Below are positions 35,333-43,800 of a DNA stretch of 64,000 bases, one piece after another. The notes beneath the pieces were generated by a model. That model had not been told where the DNA came from. It saw only the letters and a list, made by a program, of their open reading frames with translations, and searched no databases. A program made the position numbers and the translations under genes. The DNA is from Rhizobium phaseoli (GTDB lineage Bacteria > Pseudomonadota > Alphaproteobacteria > Rhizobiales > Rhizobiaceae): NCBI RefSeq assembly GCF_010668805.1, contig NZ_WUFT01000002.1, positions 310,001 through 374,000 of the forward strand. Reading direction: 5' to 3'. Position 1 is the stretch's first letter, and every line of letters begins with the position of its first letter.

Positions 35333-36340
35333 ATGACGACCATACGAGATGTCGCGCGCCTTGCGGGGGTTTCGATCTCGACCGTCTCGCTGGCGCTCAA
35401 TAGCCCCCAGCGGGTCGGCGCCGAGACGCTCGACCGCATCCAGCAGGCGATAAAATCGACGGGCTACCGCATCGATCCGGTGGCCCAGACGCTGGCGCGC
35501 GGGCGAAGTTCGCTGATCGGCTTCGTTGCGGCCAATCTCGGCAACATGTTTTTCGGCGACATCCGCCGCGAGATCGAGCGCCAGGGGCTCGACACCGGCT
35601 ATTTCGTCCTGATCGCGGATTCTTCCGGCCGGGCCGATCTCGAACGGGCGCTGCTGGAACGGCTCGAGGCGCAGAAGATTGCCGGCATCGCGTTGGCGTC
35701 AAACGGGCACGGCGAGGAATACGCAGCCTTCCTGCGCGATTTCAAGACGCCGATCGTGATGTTCGACCAGAAGGTGGAGGGTGCCGCGCGCGATTTCATC
35801 GGCTCCGACAATCCACTGATGACGACCATCCTGACCGAGCACCTGCTGCAGCTCGGTCACCGCCGCATCGGCTTCATCTCCGGCCCGAGCGACCTGCATA
35901 CCGCCGCCGAGCGCCTGAAGGGTTTTTTGAATACGATGGCCGGCGCCGGCGTCGAGGTCGATCCTTCGCTTGTGGTCGAAGGCGGCTTCACCCGAACCGG
36001 CGGCCACGCGCAGGCGATGCGGCTGCTCACCCGCCGCGACCGCCCGACCGCCATCATCGGCGCCAACAACATGACCGGACTTGCAGCTCTGCAGGTGATG
36101 CAGGAGATGGGCTTCCGCTGTCCCGACGACGTGTCGCTGGCGATGGTCGACGACGTGCCCTGGAGCAACGTTATCACGCCGCGCATCACCATGGTCGTGC
36201 AGGATGCGCAGAAGCTCGGCGAACTGGCGGCACAGCGGCTGCTGGCCAGGATCGCAAGCCCCGAGGCTGCCGCGGAGCCGCCACGGGATATCATCCTGAC
36301 GCCGAGATTCGTGCGCGGGGAATCGACCAGGCGGCTGTGA
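35333..36340 (+). CDS. LacI family transcriptional regulator of locus B
   Basis: Repressor of 335 residues. HTH TIRDVARLAGVSISTVSLALNS is at 3-24, with the hinge helix region up to about 60 (DPVAQTLARGRSSLIGFVAA). The effector domain contains FFGDIRREIERQG, HLLQLGHRRIGFISGPSDLHTAAERLKGF and DVSLAMVDDVPWSNVITPRITMV. It is divergent from the fucosidase/ABC operon, with two matching GAACC/GGTTC palindromes in the 205-base gap, one at each start, so local control and autoregulation are very likely. Inducer probably fucose or a fucosylated oligosaccharide. Confidence 0.95.
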   Translation: MTTIRDVARLAGVSISTVSLALNSPQRVGAETLDRIQQAIKSTGYRIDPVAQTLARGRSSLIGFVAANLGNMFFGDIRREIERQGLDTGYFVLIADSSGRADLERALLERLEAQKIAGIALASNGHGEEYAAFLRDFKTPIVMFDQKVEGAARDFIGSDNPLMTTILTEHLLQLGHRRIGFISGPSDLHTAAERLKGFLNTMAGAGVEVDPSLVVEGGFTRTGGHAQAMRLLTRRDRPTAIIGANNMTGLAALQVMQEMGFRCPDDVSLAMVDDVPWSNVITPRITMVVQDAQKLGELAAQRLLARIASPEAAAEPPRDIILTPRFVRGESTRRL

Positions 36341-36346
36341 CTTCTA

Positions 36347-36526
36347 TCACGGAGGCAACAAAACCGGCTTATCGCCATCGAGGCTATCGGCCCAGGCCTG
36401 TACGAACCGATGGTCGACAGTATTGCCCTCGTCAACGCTCACCAGCGCCTCGAGCGTCAAGTGCCGACGCTTCTCTTTCTGCGAAAGCAGCAACGGGACT
36501 TGCCCTATCGGATCCTTGGCTTTCAT
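36347..36526 (-). CDS. Small antitoxin-like protein (orphan)
   Basis: A 59-residue gene with a strong GGAGG ribosome-binding site 5 bases before its ATG. The C-terminal half, LTLEALVSVDEGN followed by TVDHRFVQAWADSL, matches the recurring pattern of short rhizobial type II antitoxins (ALADVDAGR..DH..VQAWADSL). It is basic in the middle and acidic toward the end. No RelE/ParE-like toxin frame lies next to it: its downstream side abuts the stop of the LacI gene on the opposite strand. It is either an orphan antitoxin, possibly buffering a toxin encoded elsewhere, or the remains of a pair. Family recognition is from memory of the motif, so moderate confidence. Confidence 0.6.
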   Translation of the reverse strand: MKAKDPIGQVPLLLSQKEKRRHLTLEALVSVDEGNTVDHRFVQAWADSLDGDKPVLLPP

Positions 36527-36741
36527 CGAAACCTCCTACTCGATTGTTAGCGATCATAGCTATTAACTCCGGTAATACCCACCACAGCTCCAGTCGACAA
36601 AACAGGTTATAAGAGAAGCAGTTGTGGACGTCGATTGAAACGCGGAGAAATTTGTCATACATGTGTGATGAATCGAGATTTCTGATGCCGCCAATCTTGG
36701 CCGCATCCGATCAAAGCCGATGCGAGGGTCAAGGCGTGGGT

Positions 36742-37470
36742 ATGCATATGAAGGATCGCAGCAGAAGCTCGGGGTCGCTGGTCTCACGGGTCGGCGAAAG
36801 CCTTCGGCAAGCGATCCTCAGCGGCCAGTATTCCGCCGGCGACAAGCTTCCAAGCGAGCATGAACTGACCGAGACGCATAGTGTCAGTCGAACCGTGGTG
36901 CGCGAGGCGGTCGCCGCACTTCGTTCCGACGGACTGGTCGAGGTGCGCCAAGGCGCGGGAATTTTCGTGATCGGCCCTGACCCGACACTGTCAGGTCGGA
37001 GGGTGGACAAGGCCCGCGTCGCCTCCGACTTGGAAGTGCTCGAAATCCGAACCCCGGTCGAAATCGAGGCGGCCGGGCTTGCCGCCTTGCGCCGCTCGCC
37101 GGCACAGGAGGAAGCGATCTTCGAATGCCACCGGAAGATCCTCCAGTGCATCGAGACGGATCAATCCATCCGCGAGGCGGATCTCAAACTCCATGTCGCG
37201 ATCGCCGAGGCGACCAACAATCCACTGTTCAGGCACTTCCTTCAATCTCAGGGGTCGGCGATCATCCCGCAATCGAGGCTTGTCCCGGAAACCAGGACGG
37301 CCGAGCAGACCGCCTACCGAAAGCTGATCCACAGGGAACATGAAGCGATCATCGTTGCGATCTCCGACAGGGACGATCAGGCTGCCCGCAACGCCATGCG
37401 CGAGCACCTGGTCGGCAGTCAGACCAGGTACCGCAACCTGCTGAAGGACCTGCGGAGTTTTGCGACGTGA
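36742..37470 (+). CDS. GntR family regulator, FadR/FCD subfamily
   Basis: Regulator of about 242 residues. The N-terminal winged HTH reads LVSRVGESLRQAILSGQYSAGDKLPSEHELTETHSVSRTVVREAVAALRSDGLVEVRQGAG. The all-helical FCD ligand domain follows, with the expected metal-type residues in ADLKLHVAIAEATNNPLF and HREHEAIIVAISDRDDQAARNAMREHL. The frame is open upstream to 36622, but the family normally starts close to the HTH, so I take the ATG reading MHMKDRSR. It lies directly upstream and in the same direction as the NMT1-type ABC transporter, which it may control; FCD regulators usually sense organic acids. Confidence 0.92.
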   Translation: MHMKDRSRSSGSLVSRVGESLRQAILSGQYSAGDKLPSEHELTETHSVSRTVVREAVAALRSDGLVEVRQGAGIFVIGPDPTLSGRRVDKARVASDLEVLEIRTPVEIEAAGLAALRRSPAQEEAIFECHRKILQCIETDQSIREADLKLHVAIAEATNNPLFRHFLQSQGSAIIPQSRLVPETRTAEQTAYRKLIHREHEAIIVAISDRDDQAARNAMREHLVGSQTRYRNLLKDLRSFAT

Positions 37471-37755
37471 GCTCAACGAAAAGCTCCGCCGCACGACAGG
37501 CTTTTCGACAGTCACAGCAACCCATCCAAGAATCGACGTCGAAAGCGACTTTCCCGGCAATTTGAGCAGGCTCCTGCATTGTAAGGAAGCGCGCGCAACG
37601 CGTTTTTCGGCGTGACGCATGGATTGGACGCGCTATTTGACCCTTCTGCGGCTGAAAGCTAGTTGAAAGCTTCGACGTCATAGGAAAGGGCAGCATCGTG
37701 GAGGAGCACGGTCAAGGTGGCCAGACGACGATGCAAGCACCAGGAGGAGATTTCC
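37471..37755. promoter_or_regulatory. Upstream region of NMT1-type ABC operon
   Basis: A 285-base gap expected to carry the promoter of the transporter operon and perhaps the GntR operator. I see only imperfect symmetries (for example ATCGACGTCGAAAGCGACTT near 37533) and no clear promoter hexamers or gene. Confidence 0.3.
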
Positions 37756-38769
37756 ATGCGTTCTTCACGCAGCCTTTTTCAAACCGTAGCCCTTTCCACG
37801 CTTTTTGCTGCAGCATCTTTCGCTGCGAGCGCCGCAAACGCGGCCGACAAAATCACCATCATGGTCGGCGGTTATGAAAAGCAGATCTATCTGCCGGCCA
37901 AGCTCGCCGAATCGCTCGGGTACTTCAAGGACGAGGGTCTCGACGTCGAACTCCTGAACGAAGCTGCCGGCGTCGATGCTGAAAACCAGCTTCTGGCCGG
38001 CGCGGTCCAGGGCGTGGTCGGCTTCTACGACCACTGCGTCGACCTGCAGGCCAAGGGCAAATTTGTCGAATCCATCGTCCAGTTCAGCCAGGCGCCTGGT
38101 GAAGTCGAGATGGTTTCGAGCAAGCATCCTGACATCAAATCGCCGGCCGATTTCAAGGGCAAGACCCTCGGCGTCACCGGTCTCGGCTCGTCTACGAACT
38201 TCCTGACCCTCTTCATGGCATCGAAGGCCGGCTTGAAGCCCGGCGACGTCGTCACGGTTCCAGTCGGCGCCGGCGGCACATTCATCGCGGCCATGCAACA
38301 GGATCAGATCCAGGCCGGCATGACGACCGAGCCGACGATCTCGCGCTTGGTCAAAACGGGCGAGGCGAGCGTGCTCGTCGATATGCGCACGGTCGAGTCG
38401 ACCCGCCAGGCGCTCGGCGGCACTTATCCGGCCGCCTCGCTCTATATGGAAGCCTCCTGGGTCGACGCGCATAAGGACGAGGCCCAGAAGCTCGCCAACG
38501 CTTTCGTCAAGACTCTGCGCTTCATCAACACGCATTCTGCCGCCGAGATCGCAGACAAGATGCCGAAGGATTTCTACGTCGGCGACAAGGACGGCTACAT
38601 CAAGGCTTTGAACGACGGCAAGGGCATGTTCACCACTGACGGCGTCATGCCGGAAGACGGTCCGAAGACCGTGCTTGCCGTGCTCTCGGAGTTCTCCAAG
38701 AACGTCAAAGGCAAGCAGATCGACCTTTCCAAGACCTACACGACGGAATTCGTCAAGAACGTCAAGTAA
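37756..38769 (+). CDS. ABC transporter substrate-binding protein (NMT1/SsuA/TauA type)
   Basis: Periplasmic binding protein of the nitrate/sulfonate/pyrimidine-precursor group, 337 residues. Signal peptide MRSSRSLFQTVALSTLFAAASFAASAANA-AD. Family motifs are IYLPAKLAESLGYFKDEGLDVEL, GAVQGVVGFYDHCVDLQAKGK, SPADFKGKTLGVTGLGSSTNFLT and AGMTTEPTISRLVKTGEA. The ATG is chosen because GGAGGAG lies 7 bases upstream; a longer frame adds a basic leader. It is the first gene of a three-gene importer. Substrate unclear: the family covers sulfonates, nitrate, thiamine precursors and aromatic acids, and the FCD-type regulator upstream would fit an organic acid. Confidence 0.94.
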   Translation: MRSSRSLFQTVALSTLFAAASFAASAANAADKITIMVGGYEKQIYLPAKLAESLGYFKDEGLDVELLNEAAGVDAENQLLAGAVQGVVGFYDHCVDLQAKGKFVESIVQFSQAPGEVEMVSSKHPDIKSPADFKGKTLGVTGLGSSTNFLTLFMASKAGLKPGDVVTVPVGAGGTFIAAMQQDQIQAGMTTEPTISRLVKTGEASVLVDMRTVESTRQALGGTYPAASLYMEASWVDAHKDEAQKLANAFVKTLRFINTHSAAEIADKMPKDFYVGDKDGYIKALNDGKGMFTTDGVMPEDGPKTVLAVLSEFSKNVKGKQIDLSKTYTTEFVKNVK

Positions 38770-38779
38770 CGGGTGATAT

Positions 38780-38803
38780 CGCTTCCGGCTTCGGCCGGAA
38801 GCG
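38780..38803 (+). other. UUCG-loop hairpin between SBP and ATPase genes
   Basis: Perfect 10-bp stem CGCTTCCGGC / GCCGGAAGCG closed by a TTCG tetraloop, 10 bases after the SBP stop codon and without a U tract. Such extra-stable hairpins typically protect the upstream SBP message. Confidence 0.7.
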
Positions 38804-38864
38804 GCCTCCGATCGATCCATGGGCATTGCGTGCACGCGCCCTAAGGCACGCCTCAGGTATCATC

Positions 38865-39683
38865 ATGCAACATGACAACAAGCAAATCCCGGCGATCGAG
38901 CTGATCAACGTCAGCCGGCGTTTCGTCTCGCCGACCGGAAAATCCCTCACAGCCTTGCGCGATTTCAATATGACGGTTGCCCGCGGCGAGTTTGTCGCCG
39001 TCGTCGGTCCTACCGGATGCGGGAAGTCGACGACTCTCAACCTCGTGACGGGTCTCGCACGCCCCAGTGCCGGCGAAGTCCGGTTGATGGGCGGGCCGAT
39101 CACCGGCATTGATCCGCGTGTCGGCTTCGCATTCCAGACCGACGCGCTCTTTCCCTGGAAGAACGTCATCGACAATGTCATGGCCGGTCCACTGTTCCGC
39201 GGAAAGTCGCGCGCCGAGGCGGAAAAGAGCGCCCGCGACTGGATCGCCCGTGTCGGTCTTTCGAAATTTCTCCATCACTATCCCCACCAGCTTTCGGGCG
39301 GCATGCGCAAGCGCGTCTCGCTGGCGCAGACCTTCATCAATGAACCAGAAATCCTGCTGATGGATGAGCCGTTTTCGGCGCTCGACGTGCAGACCCGCAC
39401 CGTCATGCATGAAGAGCTCTTGAAGCTGTGGGCCGAGCGAAAGGCCTCGGTGGTGTTTGTGACCCACGATCTCGAAGAGGCGGTGGCGCTCGCCGACAAG
39501 GTCTATGTGCTCACCGCCGGCCCAGCGACGGTCAAATCGGTCTACACGATCGATCTTCCCCGCCCGCGCGTCGTGTCGGAAATCCGCTACGAGCAGAGCT
39601 TCATCGACTATTGCAAGACGATCTGGGAGGACCTCCGCGAAGAGGTCGAGACCAGCTACCGCCGCGCAAGCGAAGCGGCCTGA
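38865..39683 (+). CDS. ABC transporter ATPase (SsuB/TauB type)
   Basis: ATP-binding subunit of about 272 residues. Walker A GPTGCGKST, Q-loop FQTDALFPW, signature LSGGMRKRVSLAQ, Walker B ILLMDEPFSALD and switch FVTHDLEEAVALADKVYVL are all intact. The MRKR signature and short C-terminus are typical of the nitrate/sulfonate class. The frame extends 13 codons upstream to a TTG, but the ATG reading MQHDNKQ fits the family length better. It is followed 11 bases later by the permease gene. Confidence 0.94.
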   Translation: MQHDNKQIPAIELINVSRRFVSPTGKSLTALRDFNMTVARGEFVAVVGPTGCGKSTTLNLVTGLARPSAGEVRLMGGPITGIDPRVGFAFQTDALFPWKNVIDNVMAGPLFRGKSRAEAEKSARDWIARVGLSKFLHHYPHQLSGGMRKRVSLAQTFINEPEILLMDEPFSALDVQTRTVMHEELLKLWAERKASVVFVTHDLEEAVALADKVYVLTAGPATVKSVYTIDLPRPRVVSEIRYEQSFIDYCKTIWEDLREEVETSYRRASEAA

Positions 39684-39694
39684 GGGAGGATATC

Positions 39695-40576
39695 ATGGCA
39701 CACACCACTCTTGAGGCCGGTTCGGCCACCATGTTTCGGCCGGGCACGTCTGATACAGAAATCGAGGCATCGGCGCTGAAGGCGATGCGTCGGCGCAAAC
39801 TGCTGGTGCGCTTCTGGCAGATCGCCATCCTGGTCTTCGCGATCGGCATGTGGGAACTCTCCTCCAACATGCAGTGGATTGACCCCTTCTTCTATTCGAG
39901 CCCGAGTGGCGTCGTTCAGCGTCTCTACGAATGGGCAACGGAAGGCACCACGGAAGGGTCGCTCTGGTACAATCTCTGGGTGACAATGGAAGAGGCGCTG
40001 ATCGGCTTCTTCGCAGGCTCAATCACCGGCGTTTTCGTCGGCATCGGCCTCGGCCGCAACCGCTTTCTGTCGGACATCTTCTCGGTCTACATCAAGGCGA
40101 TCAACTCGATCCCGCGCGTCGTTCTCGCCCCGATCTTCATCATGATCATGGGCCTCGGCCTGCCCTCCAAAGTGGCGCTTGCCTTCATCATGGTGTTCTT
40201 CGTGGTGTTTGCAAACGCCTTCCAGGGCGTGCGCGAGGCCGACCGCAACATGATTGCCAATGCCCGCATCCTCGGCGCCTCGGACTGGCAGGTGACCCGG
40301 ACCGTGGTCATTCCTTCGGCGATGAGCTGGATCTTCGCCAGCCTGCACGTCTCTTTCGGATTTGCGATCATCGGCGCAATCGTCGGCGAATTCGTCGGCG
40401 CCAGATATGGCATCGGCCAGCTCATCTCGATCGCCAAGGGCACGTTCGACGCGGCCGGCATGTTTGCGGCAATCTTGCTCGTCATGGTCGTCACGCTTGT
40501 TGCCGAATACATCATGACGCTGGTCGAGAACCGTCTGGCGAAATGGCGTCCGCAGCAGCACATGGATACGCAGTAA
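39695..40576 (+). CDS. ABC transporter permease (SsuC/TauC type)
   Basis: Inner-membrane channel subunit of the BPD_transp_1 nitrate/sulfonate class, 293 residues with about six helices. The EAA-type loop reads ANARILGASDWQVTRTVVIPSAMSWIFASLHVSFGFAIIGAIVGEFVG, which is diagnostic. TM1 begins at about residue 36 (FWQIAILVFAIGMWEL). The ATG follows GGGAGG at 7 bases. Last gene of the SBP-ATPase-permease unit and followed by a terminator. Confidence 0.95.
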   Translation: MAHTTLEAGSATMFRPGTSDTEIEASALKAMRRRKLLVRFWQIAILVFAIGMWELSSNMQWIDPFFYSSPSGVVQRLYEWATEGTTEGSLWYNLWVTMEEALIGFFAGSITGVFVGIGLGRNRFLSDIFSVYIKAINSIPRVVLAPIFIMIMGLGLPSKVALAFIMVFFVVFANAFQGVREADRNMIANARILGASDWQVTRTVVIPSAMSWIFASLHVSFGFAIIGAIVGEFVGARYGIGQLISIAKGTFDAAGMFAAILLVMVVTLVAEYIMTLVENRLAKWRPQQHMDTQ

Positions 40577-40612
40577 TCAAATCCGCTCCTCCCAAGGCGG
40601 ATCGCATCGATG

Positions 40613-40644
40613 GCCGGGCAGCATGCCCGGCTTTCGTGTTTTTG
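40613..40644 (+). terminator. Terminator after NMT1-type ABC operon
   Basis: An 8-bp perfect stem GCCGGGCA / TGCCCGGC with a three-base loop is followed by TTTCGTGTTTTTG, 36 bases after the permease stop. Confidence 0.85.
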
Positions 40645-40670
40645 ATCGCAAAGTCGGCCAACTCCCCTTT

Positions 40671-40749
40671 CGTCGTGCTCGGCCTTGTGCCGAGCATCTG
40701 CTTCCGTTCGATAGGGCAGCAGATCCTCGGCACAAGGCCGAGGATGACG
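40671..40749. repeat. Long palindromic intergenic repeat (rhizobial type)
   Basis: Two 24-base arms, 40678-40701 (CTCGGCCTTGTGCCGAG then CATCTGC) and 40719-40742, are inverted copies with one mismatch. They flank a 17-base centre, and each arm is itself a short palindrome (CTCGGC..GCCGAG). Outer flanks CGTCGTG / GATGACG continue the symmetry in part. The structure resembles the small mobile palindromic repeats scattered between genes in Rhizobium and Agrobacterium. It lies between convergent transcription units. Confidence 0.75.
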
Positions 40750-40826
40750 CTGGATAGAGAGCCAAGAGCGTCATCAAACCGGGGCCGGGCACGAGGCCCG
40801 CCTTTTCCATTTGAGGTGCTTCGCGT

Positions 40827-42227
40827 CTAAGCAAGCGGAAGCCGCACGGTCACGATAAGGCCGCCACCTTTCGCGCCGTCGAGCACGACTGAGCCTCCGG
40901 CACCTTCGACGACCTCCCGGACGATCGCAAGCCCCAGACCGCTGCCCTCTGCTTCCGTCCCCATGACCCGGTAGAACCGTTCGAAAACCTGCTCGCGCTC
41001 CCCGCGGGGAATCCCCGGCCCGTTGTCCTCGACGGTGACGACGGCGTTGCCGTCCGCCTGCCCGACCGCAACGGTCACCCGTCCATTCGGGCTGGTATAG
41101 CGGATCGCGTTGTCTATGAGGTTGACAAGCATCTCGCGCAACATCGTCCCGTCGCCTTCGACGATGACGGGACCGTCCGCTTCCAGACCGACGTCGATGT
41201 TGCGCCTCAGCGCCTCTTCAGCATGCGCCTCCAGGATCTCGCGGGCTGCCTTGCAGAGGTCGGCGGCGTCGCTGCGCGGGCGCCGGCTTCCGGGCTCGTC
41301 CCGTGACAAGGTAAGAAGCTGGCTGGCGAGACGCGAAATCTGCTTCGTGCTGGCGCGAAGCGCAAAAAGCGCCTCGTCGCGGCGAGCTGCATCGTCTTCG
41401 CGGGCCGCCACGCTTGCCTGGGTCGAAATCAGCGCCAGGGGCGTTCGCAACTGATGGGCAGCATTCGATACGAACCGCCGTTGCGCAGCCATCTGGCTCT
41501 GGACGCGCTCCATGTAGTCGTTGAGTGCATGAACGAGCGGTTGCAGTTCGCTCTGCACCATCTCCGGCGGCAGCGGATCGAGACGGTTGCGACCGCGCTG
41601 TCGCACAGCGTCCCGCAGTCGCAGAGCGGGCGCCAGACCCCGTTGAAGCCCGAGAATGGTCACCAGGCTTGCGACGAAGAGGAGCACGAACTGCTTCGAA
41701 AAGTCCGAGAGCCACAGCTGCCGTCGCATCGCGTACTGGCTGTTATGGGTCACGGCGACCGCCACGGAGATCGCCCCGTTATCGGGCAGCCCGACGACAG
41801 GATGGTCAAGTATCATGACGCGCACATCGGCGCCATGAAACGCGCGATCCTCACCTGCGCGATGGATGGCCGGCAACGGCAAGTCGGGAACTCCGCTCAC
41901 AAGACTGCCCCACGCAGTGATCACCTGATAGGACACCCGGTCACCGAAGCCTGTATCGAACATCTCAAGTGCTGCAGGCGGCACATCCACCTGAACATTG
42001 CCGCCTTCGTCGACGCGGACGGCCTCGGCAATGACGCGGGCCGAGGCCAGAAGTGTTCGATCCGTCACTAGCTTTGCCGTCGCGTCCGCCGTCCAGAAGC
42101 TGTCGTAGAGATTGAAGCCGATGGCGCCGAGCAGGGTCAGCAGCACCCAGCAGAGCAGCTGCACCCTCAAGCTCCGGCTGAGCCGCGCGATCGTCGCCCC
42201 CACTTTTTTAACGAGGCTACTGGACAT
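40827..42227 (-). CDS. Sensor histidine kinase (TctE-like, 2CSK_N type)
   Basis: Membrane sensor kinase of 466 residues. TM1 is about 18-40 (LQLLCWVLLTLLGAIGFNLYD region); a periplasmic domain of about 120 residues resembles the TctE/QseC N-terminal sensor (LLASARVIAEAVRVDEGGNVQVDVPPAALEMFDTG); TM2 is near 165-185. HisKA contains RRFVSNAAHQLRTPLALI with the phospho-His. The ATPase domain has N box NLIDNAIRYTSPNG, G1 DNGPGIP, F box FERFYR and G2 GSGLGLAIVREV. The ATG lies inside the 3' end of the response regulator gene (11-base overlap), so expression is coupled. A longer frame in antisense of the regulator is rejected. Signal unknown; TctE relatives sense carboxylates. Confidence 0.94.
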   Translation of the reverse strand: MSSSLVKKVGATIARLSRSLRVQLLCWVLLTLLGAIGFNLYDSFWTADATAKLVTDRTLLASARVIAEAVRVDEGGNVQVDVPPAALEMFDTGFGDRVSYQVITAWGSLVSGVPDLPLPAIHRAGEDRAFHGADVRVMILDHPVVGLPDNGAISVAVAVTHNSQYAMRRQLWLSDFSKQFVLLFVASLVTILGLQRGLAPALRLRDAVRQRGRNRLDPLPPEMVQSELQPLVHALNDYMERVQSQMAAQRRFVSNAAHQLRTPLALISTQASVAAREDDAARRDEALFALRASTKQISRLASQLLTLSRDEPGSRRPRSDAADLCKAAREILEAHAEEALRRNIDVGLEADGPVIVEGDGTMLREMLVNLIDNAIRYTSPNGRVTVAVGQADGNAVVTVEDNGPGIPRGEREQVFERFYRVMGTEAEGSGLGLAIVREVVEGAGGSVVLDGAKGGGLIVTVRLPLA

Positions 42228-42885
42228 GTCTGAGGAGATAACCGAGCCCACGCAACGTCGCGATCTGAACCGAGCTGTTCTCGAGCTTTTTTCGCAGCCG
42301 ATGGACGTAGATTTCGATGGCGCTCGGATCCGCCTCGTCGTCGAAACCGAATACGCTTTCAGAAAGCGTGGCTTTCGAGACCGTCTTGCCAAGCTTCATG
42401 ACAAGCCGTTCAAGGACGGCATATTCTCGCGGCGTCAGCTGCAGCAGCTCGTCCGCGACGAAAAATTGCCGTGTCCCACCGGAAAACCGCAGGTTGCCGA
42501 CGGTGATTTCCGACGATGCGCGATCCTGCCCGCGGCGCACCACAGCGCGGATTCTCGCTTCGAGCTCGGCGATTTCGAAAGGCTTGGCGAGATAATCGTC
42601 GGCGCCGCTGTCGAGCCCCGCCACACGCCCATCCAGGCTCGCATTCGCGGTCAAGATAATGACCGGCAGCTTGCTTCCCGACTGCCTCAGCCGCTTCAAA
42701 AGCGTCAATCCGTCAAGCTTGGGCAGCGCAAGGTCGAGGATCATTGCCGAATACTCGGCCACCTTGAGCATATGCTCGGCGTCCTCGCCGTCATGGGCGA
42801 TATCGATAGCATATTGCGCCTGTCGCAGGGCTTTCCCCAGCCAGGCCGCCAGATCCTTGTTGTCCTCCACTACAAGCAGTCTCAT
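42217..42885 (-). CDS. OmpR/PhoB family response regulator
   Basis: Response regulator of 222 residues. The receiver domain has the acidic pair in VVEDN, the phospho-acceptor in ILDLALPKLDG (about Asp51), T in ILTA and K in LAKPF. The C-terminal winged helix reads LTPREYAVLERLVMKLGKTVSKATLSESVFG and IEIYVHRLRKKL, as in QseB/TctD proteins. Encoded immediately upstream of, and overlapping, its kinase. The nearest genes it could control are the discoidin/heparinase unit upstream on the same strand and the convergent ABC operon, but no repeated binding motif is evident. Confidence 0.95.
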   Translation of the reverse strand: MRLLVVEDNKDLAAWLGKALRQAQYAIDIAHDGEDAEHMLKVAEYSAMILDLALPKLDGLTLLKRLRQSGSKLPVIILTANASLDGRVAGLDSGADDYLAKPFEIAELEARIRAVVRRGQDRASSEITVGNLRFSGGTRQFFVADELLQLTPREYAVLERLVMKLGKTVSKATLSESVFGFDDEADPSAIEIYVHRLRKKLENSSVQIATLRGLGYLLRHVQ

Positions 42886-42938
42886 CCATCCCCCTTAGCA
42901 CGGGCAGATGGTCTGGCGGAAGCGCGACACGGTTGACT

Positions 42939-43784
42939 CTAGGCGTCTTCAGCCTCGTCCTCGGCATCAACGGCTGCGACCTCTCGGTCTCCGGCCATCG
43001 GCACCTCCGTTCCCCAGATTTCGATCTGCGTCAGCGCCGGAAAGGGCGAGCCGTCCTGCGCCTTGATCAGGCCGTGCAGCTCCACCCATTCGACGATGCA
43101 GGGCTCTATCGAAAAGCCTTGCGCAGCACCCGATTTCACTAGCGGAAAGGAGGAGGTCCTGCCGTTCGAGAAGGTGACGCTGGCTTTCTCCCACCAGGAA
43201 TCATGCGGGAAGTCGGCCCGGAGGTAGAAGACGATCTCATCGATCCGGACAGGCCGGCCGAACTCCACCGTCAGGGCGGCGTCAGGATCTCGATTGATGC
43301 CCCAGCTGGTGTAGGGCCAGAAGCCGTGATCATCATTGGCCTTTTCGCCGTCGATGGCGTTGCGCGCGGCAAAGACCGCTTCGCCCCGGGTTTCGACATT
43401 GGCGCGCGCATGCGGAAACAGCGTCCGATTGGCGTGATCGTCCCAAGGGTTCAGGGCCAGATTACGCCGCTGGGCAATCTCGTCGGGCCGCGCGCTTCGC
43501 ACTGAAAGCCGATGCATATCGCCGCTGAAGGCGTCGGGCGAATAGGGTTTATGCTTGTCGCCGAACGGCACGGCGAGGCAATAATCGCATTCCTTCATAT
43601 AGACCGGGCCGGGTTGATTCGCGCTGTCCAGTGCCAGGAAGATATGCCCGGGTTCGGAAGCCTCCACGACGACGCAGTCACCCTCGCGATAACTCTGCCG
43701 ATAGACCAGAAACGTTTCGTCCTGTCCCGTGGCGCTTGCCAGCACGAAGCCATCGGCATCCATGATCTTCAGCGTCAATTCCAT
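42939..43784 (-). CDS. Discoidin (F5/8 type C)-like protein, cytoplasmic
   Basis: Unassigned protein of 281 residues encoded 16 bases after the heparinase-like gene, with GAGGAGGGC before the ATG. The N-terminal 110 residues look like an all-beta module (LKIMDADGFVLASATGQDETFLVYRQSYREGDCVVVEASEP). The C-terminal 150 residues resemble a discoidin-type carbohydrate-binding fold: ARNAIDGEKANDDHGFWPYTSWGINRDPDAALTVEFGRPVRIDEIVFYLRADFPHDSWW. It has no signal peptide and ends in a short acidic tail (EDEAEDA). Because the enzymes of the locus are also cytoplasmic, it may bind or present imported oligosaccharides, or be an enzyme of a new kind. No catalytic residues can be named. Confidence 0.75.
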   Translation of the reverse strand: MELTLKIMDADGFVLASATGQDETFLVYRQSYREGDCVVVEASEPGHIFLALDSANQPGPVYMKECDYCLAVPFGDKHKPYSPDAFSGDMHRLSVRSARPDEIAQRRNLALNPWDDHANRTLFPHARANVETRGEAVFAARNAIDGEKANDDHGFWPYTSWGINRDPDAALTVEFGRPVRIDEIVFYLRADFPHDSWWEKASVTFSNGRTSSFPLVKSGAAQGFSIEPCIVEWVELHGLIKAQDGSPFPALTQIEIWGTEVPMAGDREVAAVDAEDEAEDA

Positions 43785-43800
43785 GCTCGCCCTCCTCAGG

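Noticed and set aside
42228..42392. N-terminal extension of the histidine kinase
   Set aside because: Arg/Ser-rich antisense-like sequence inside the response regulator gene.
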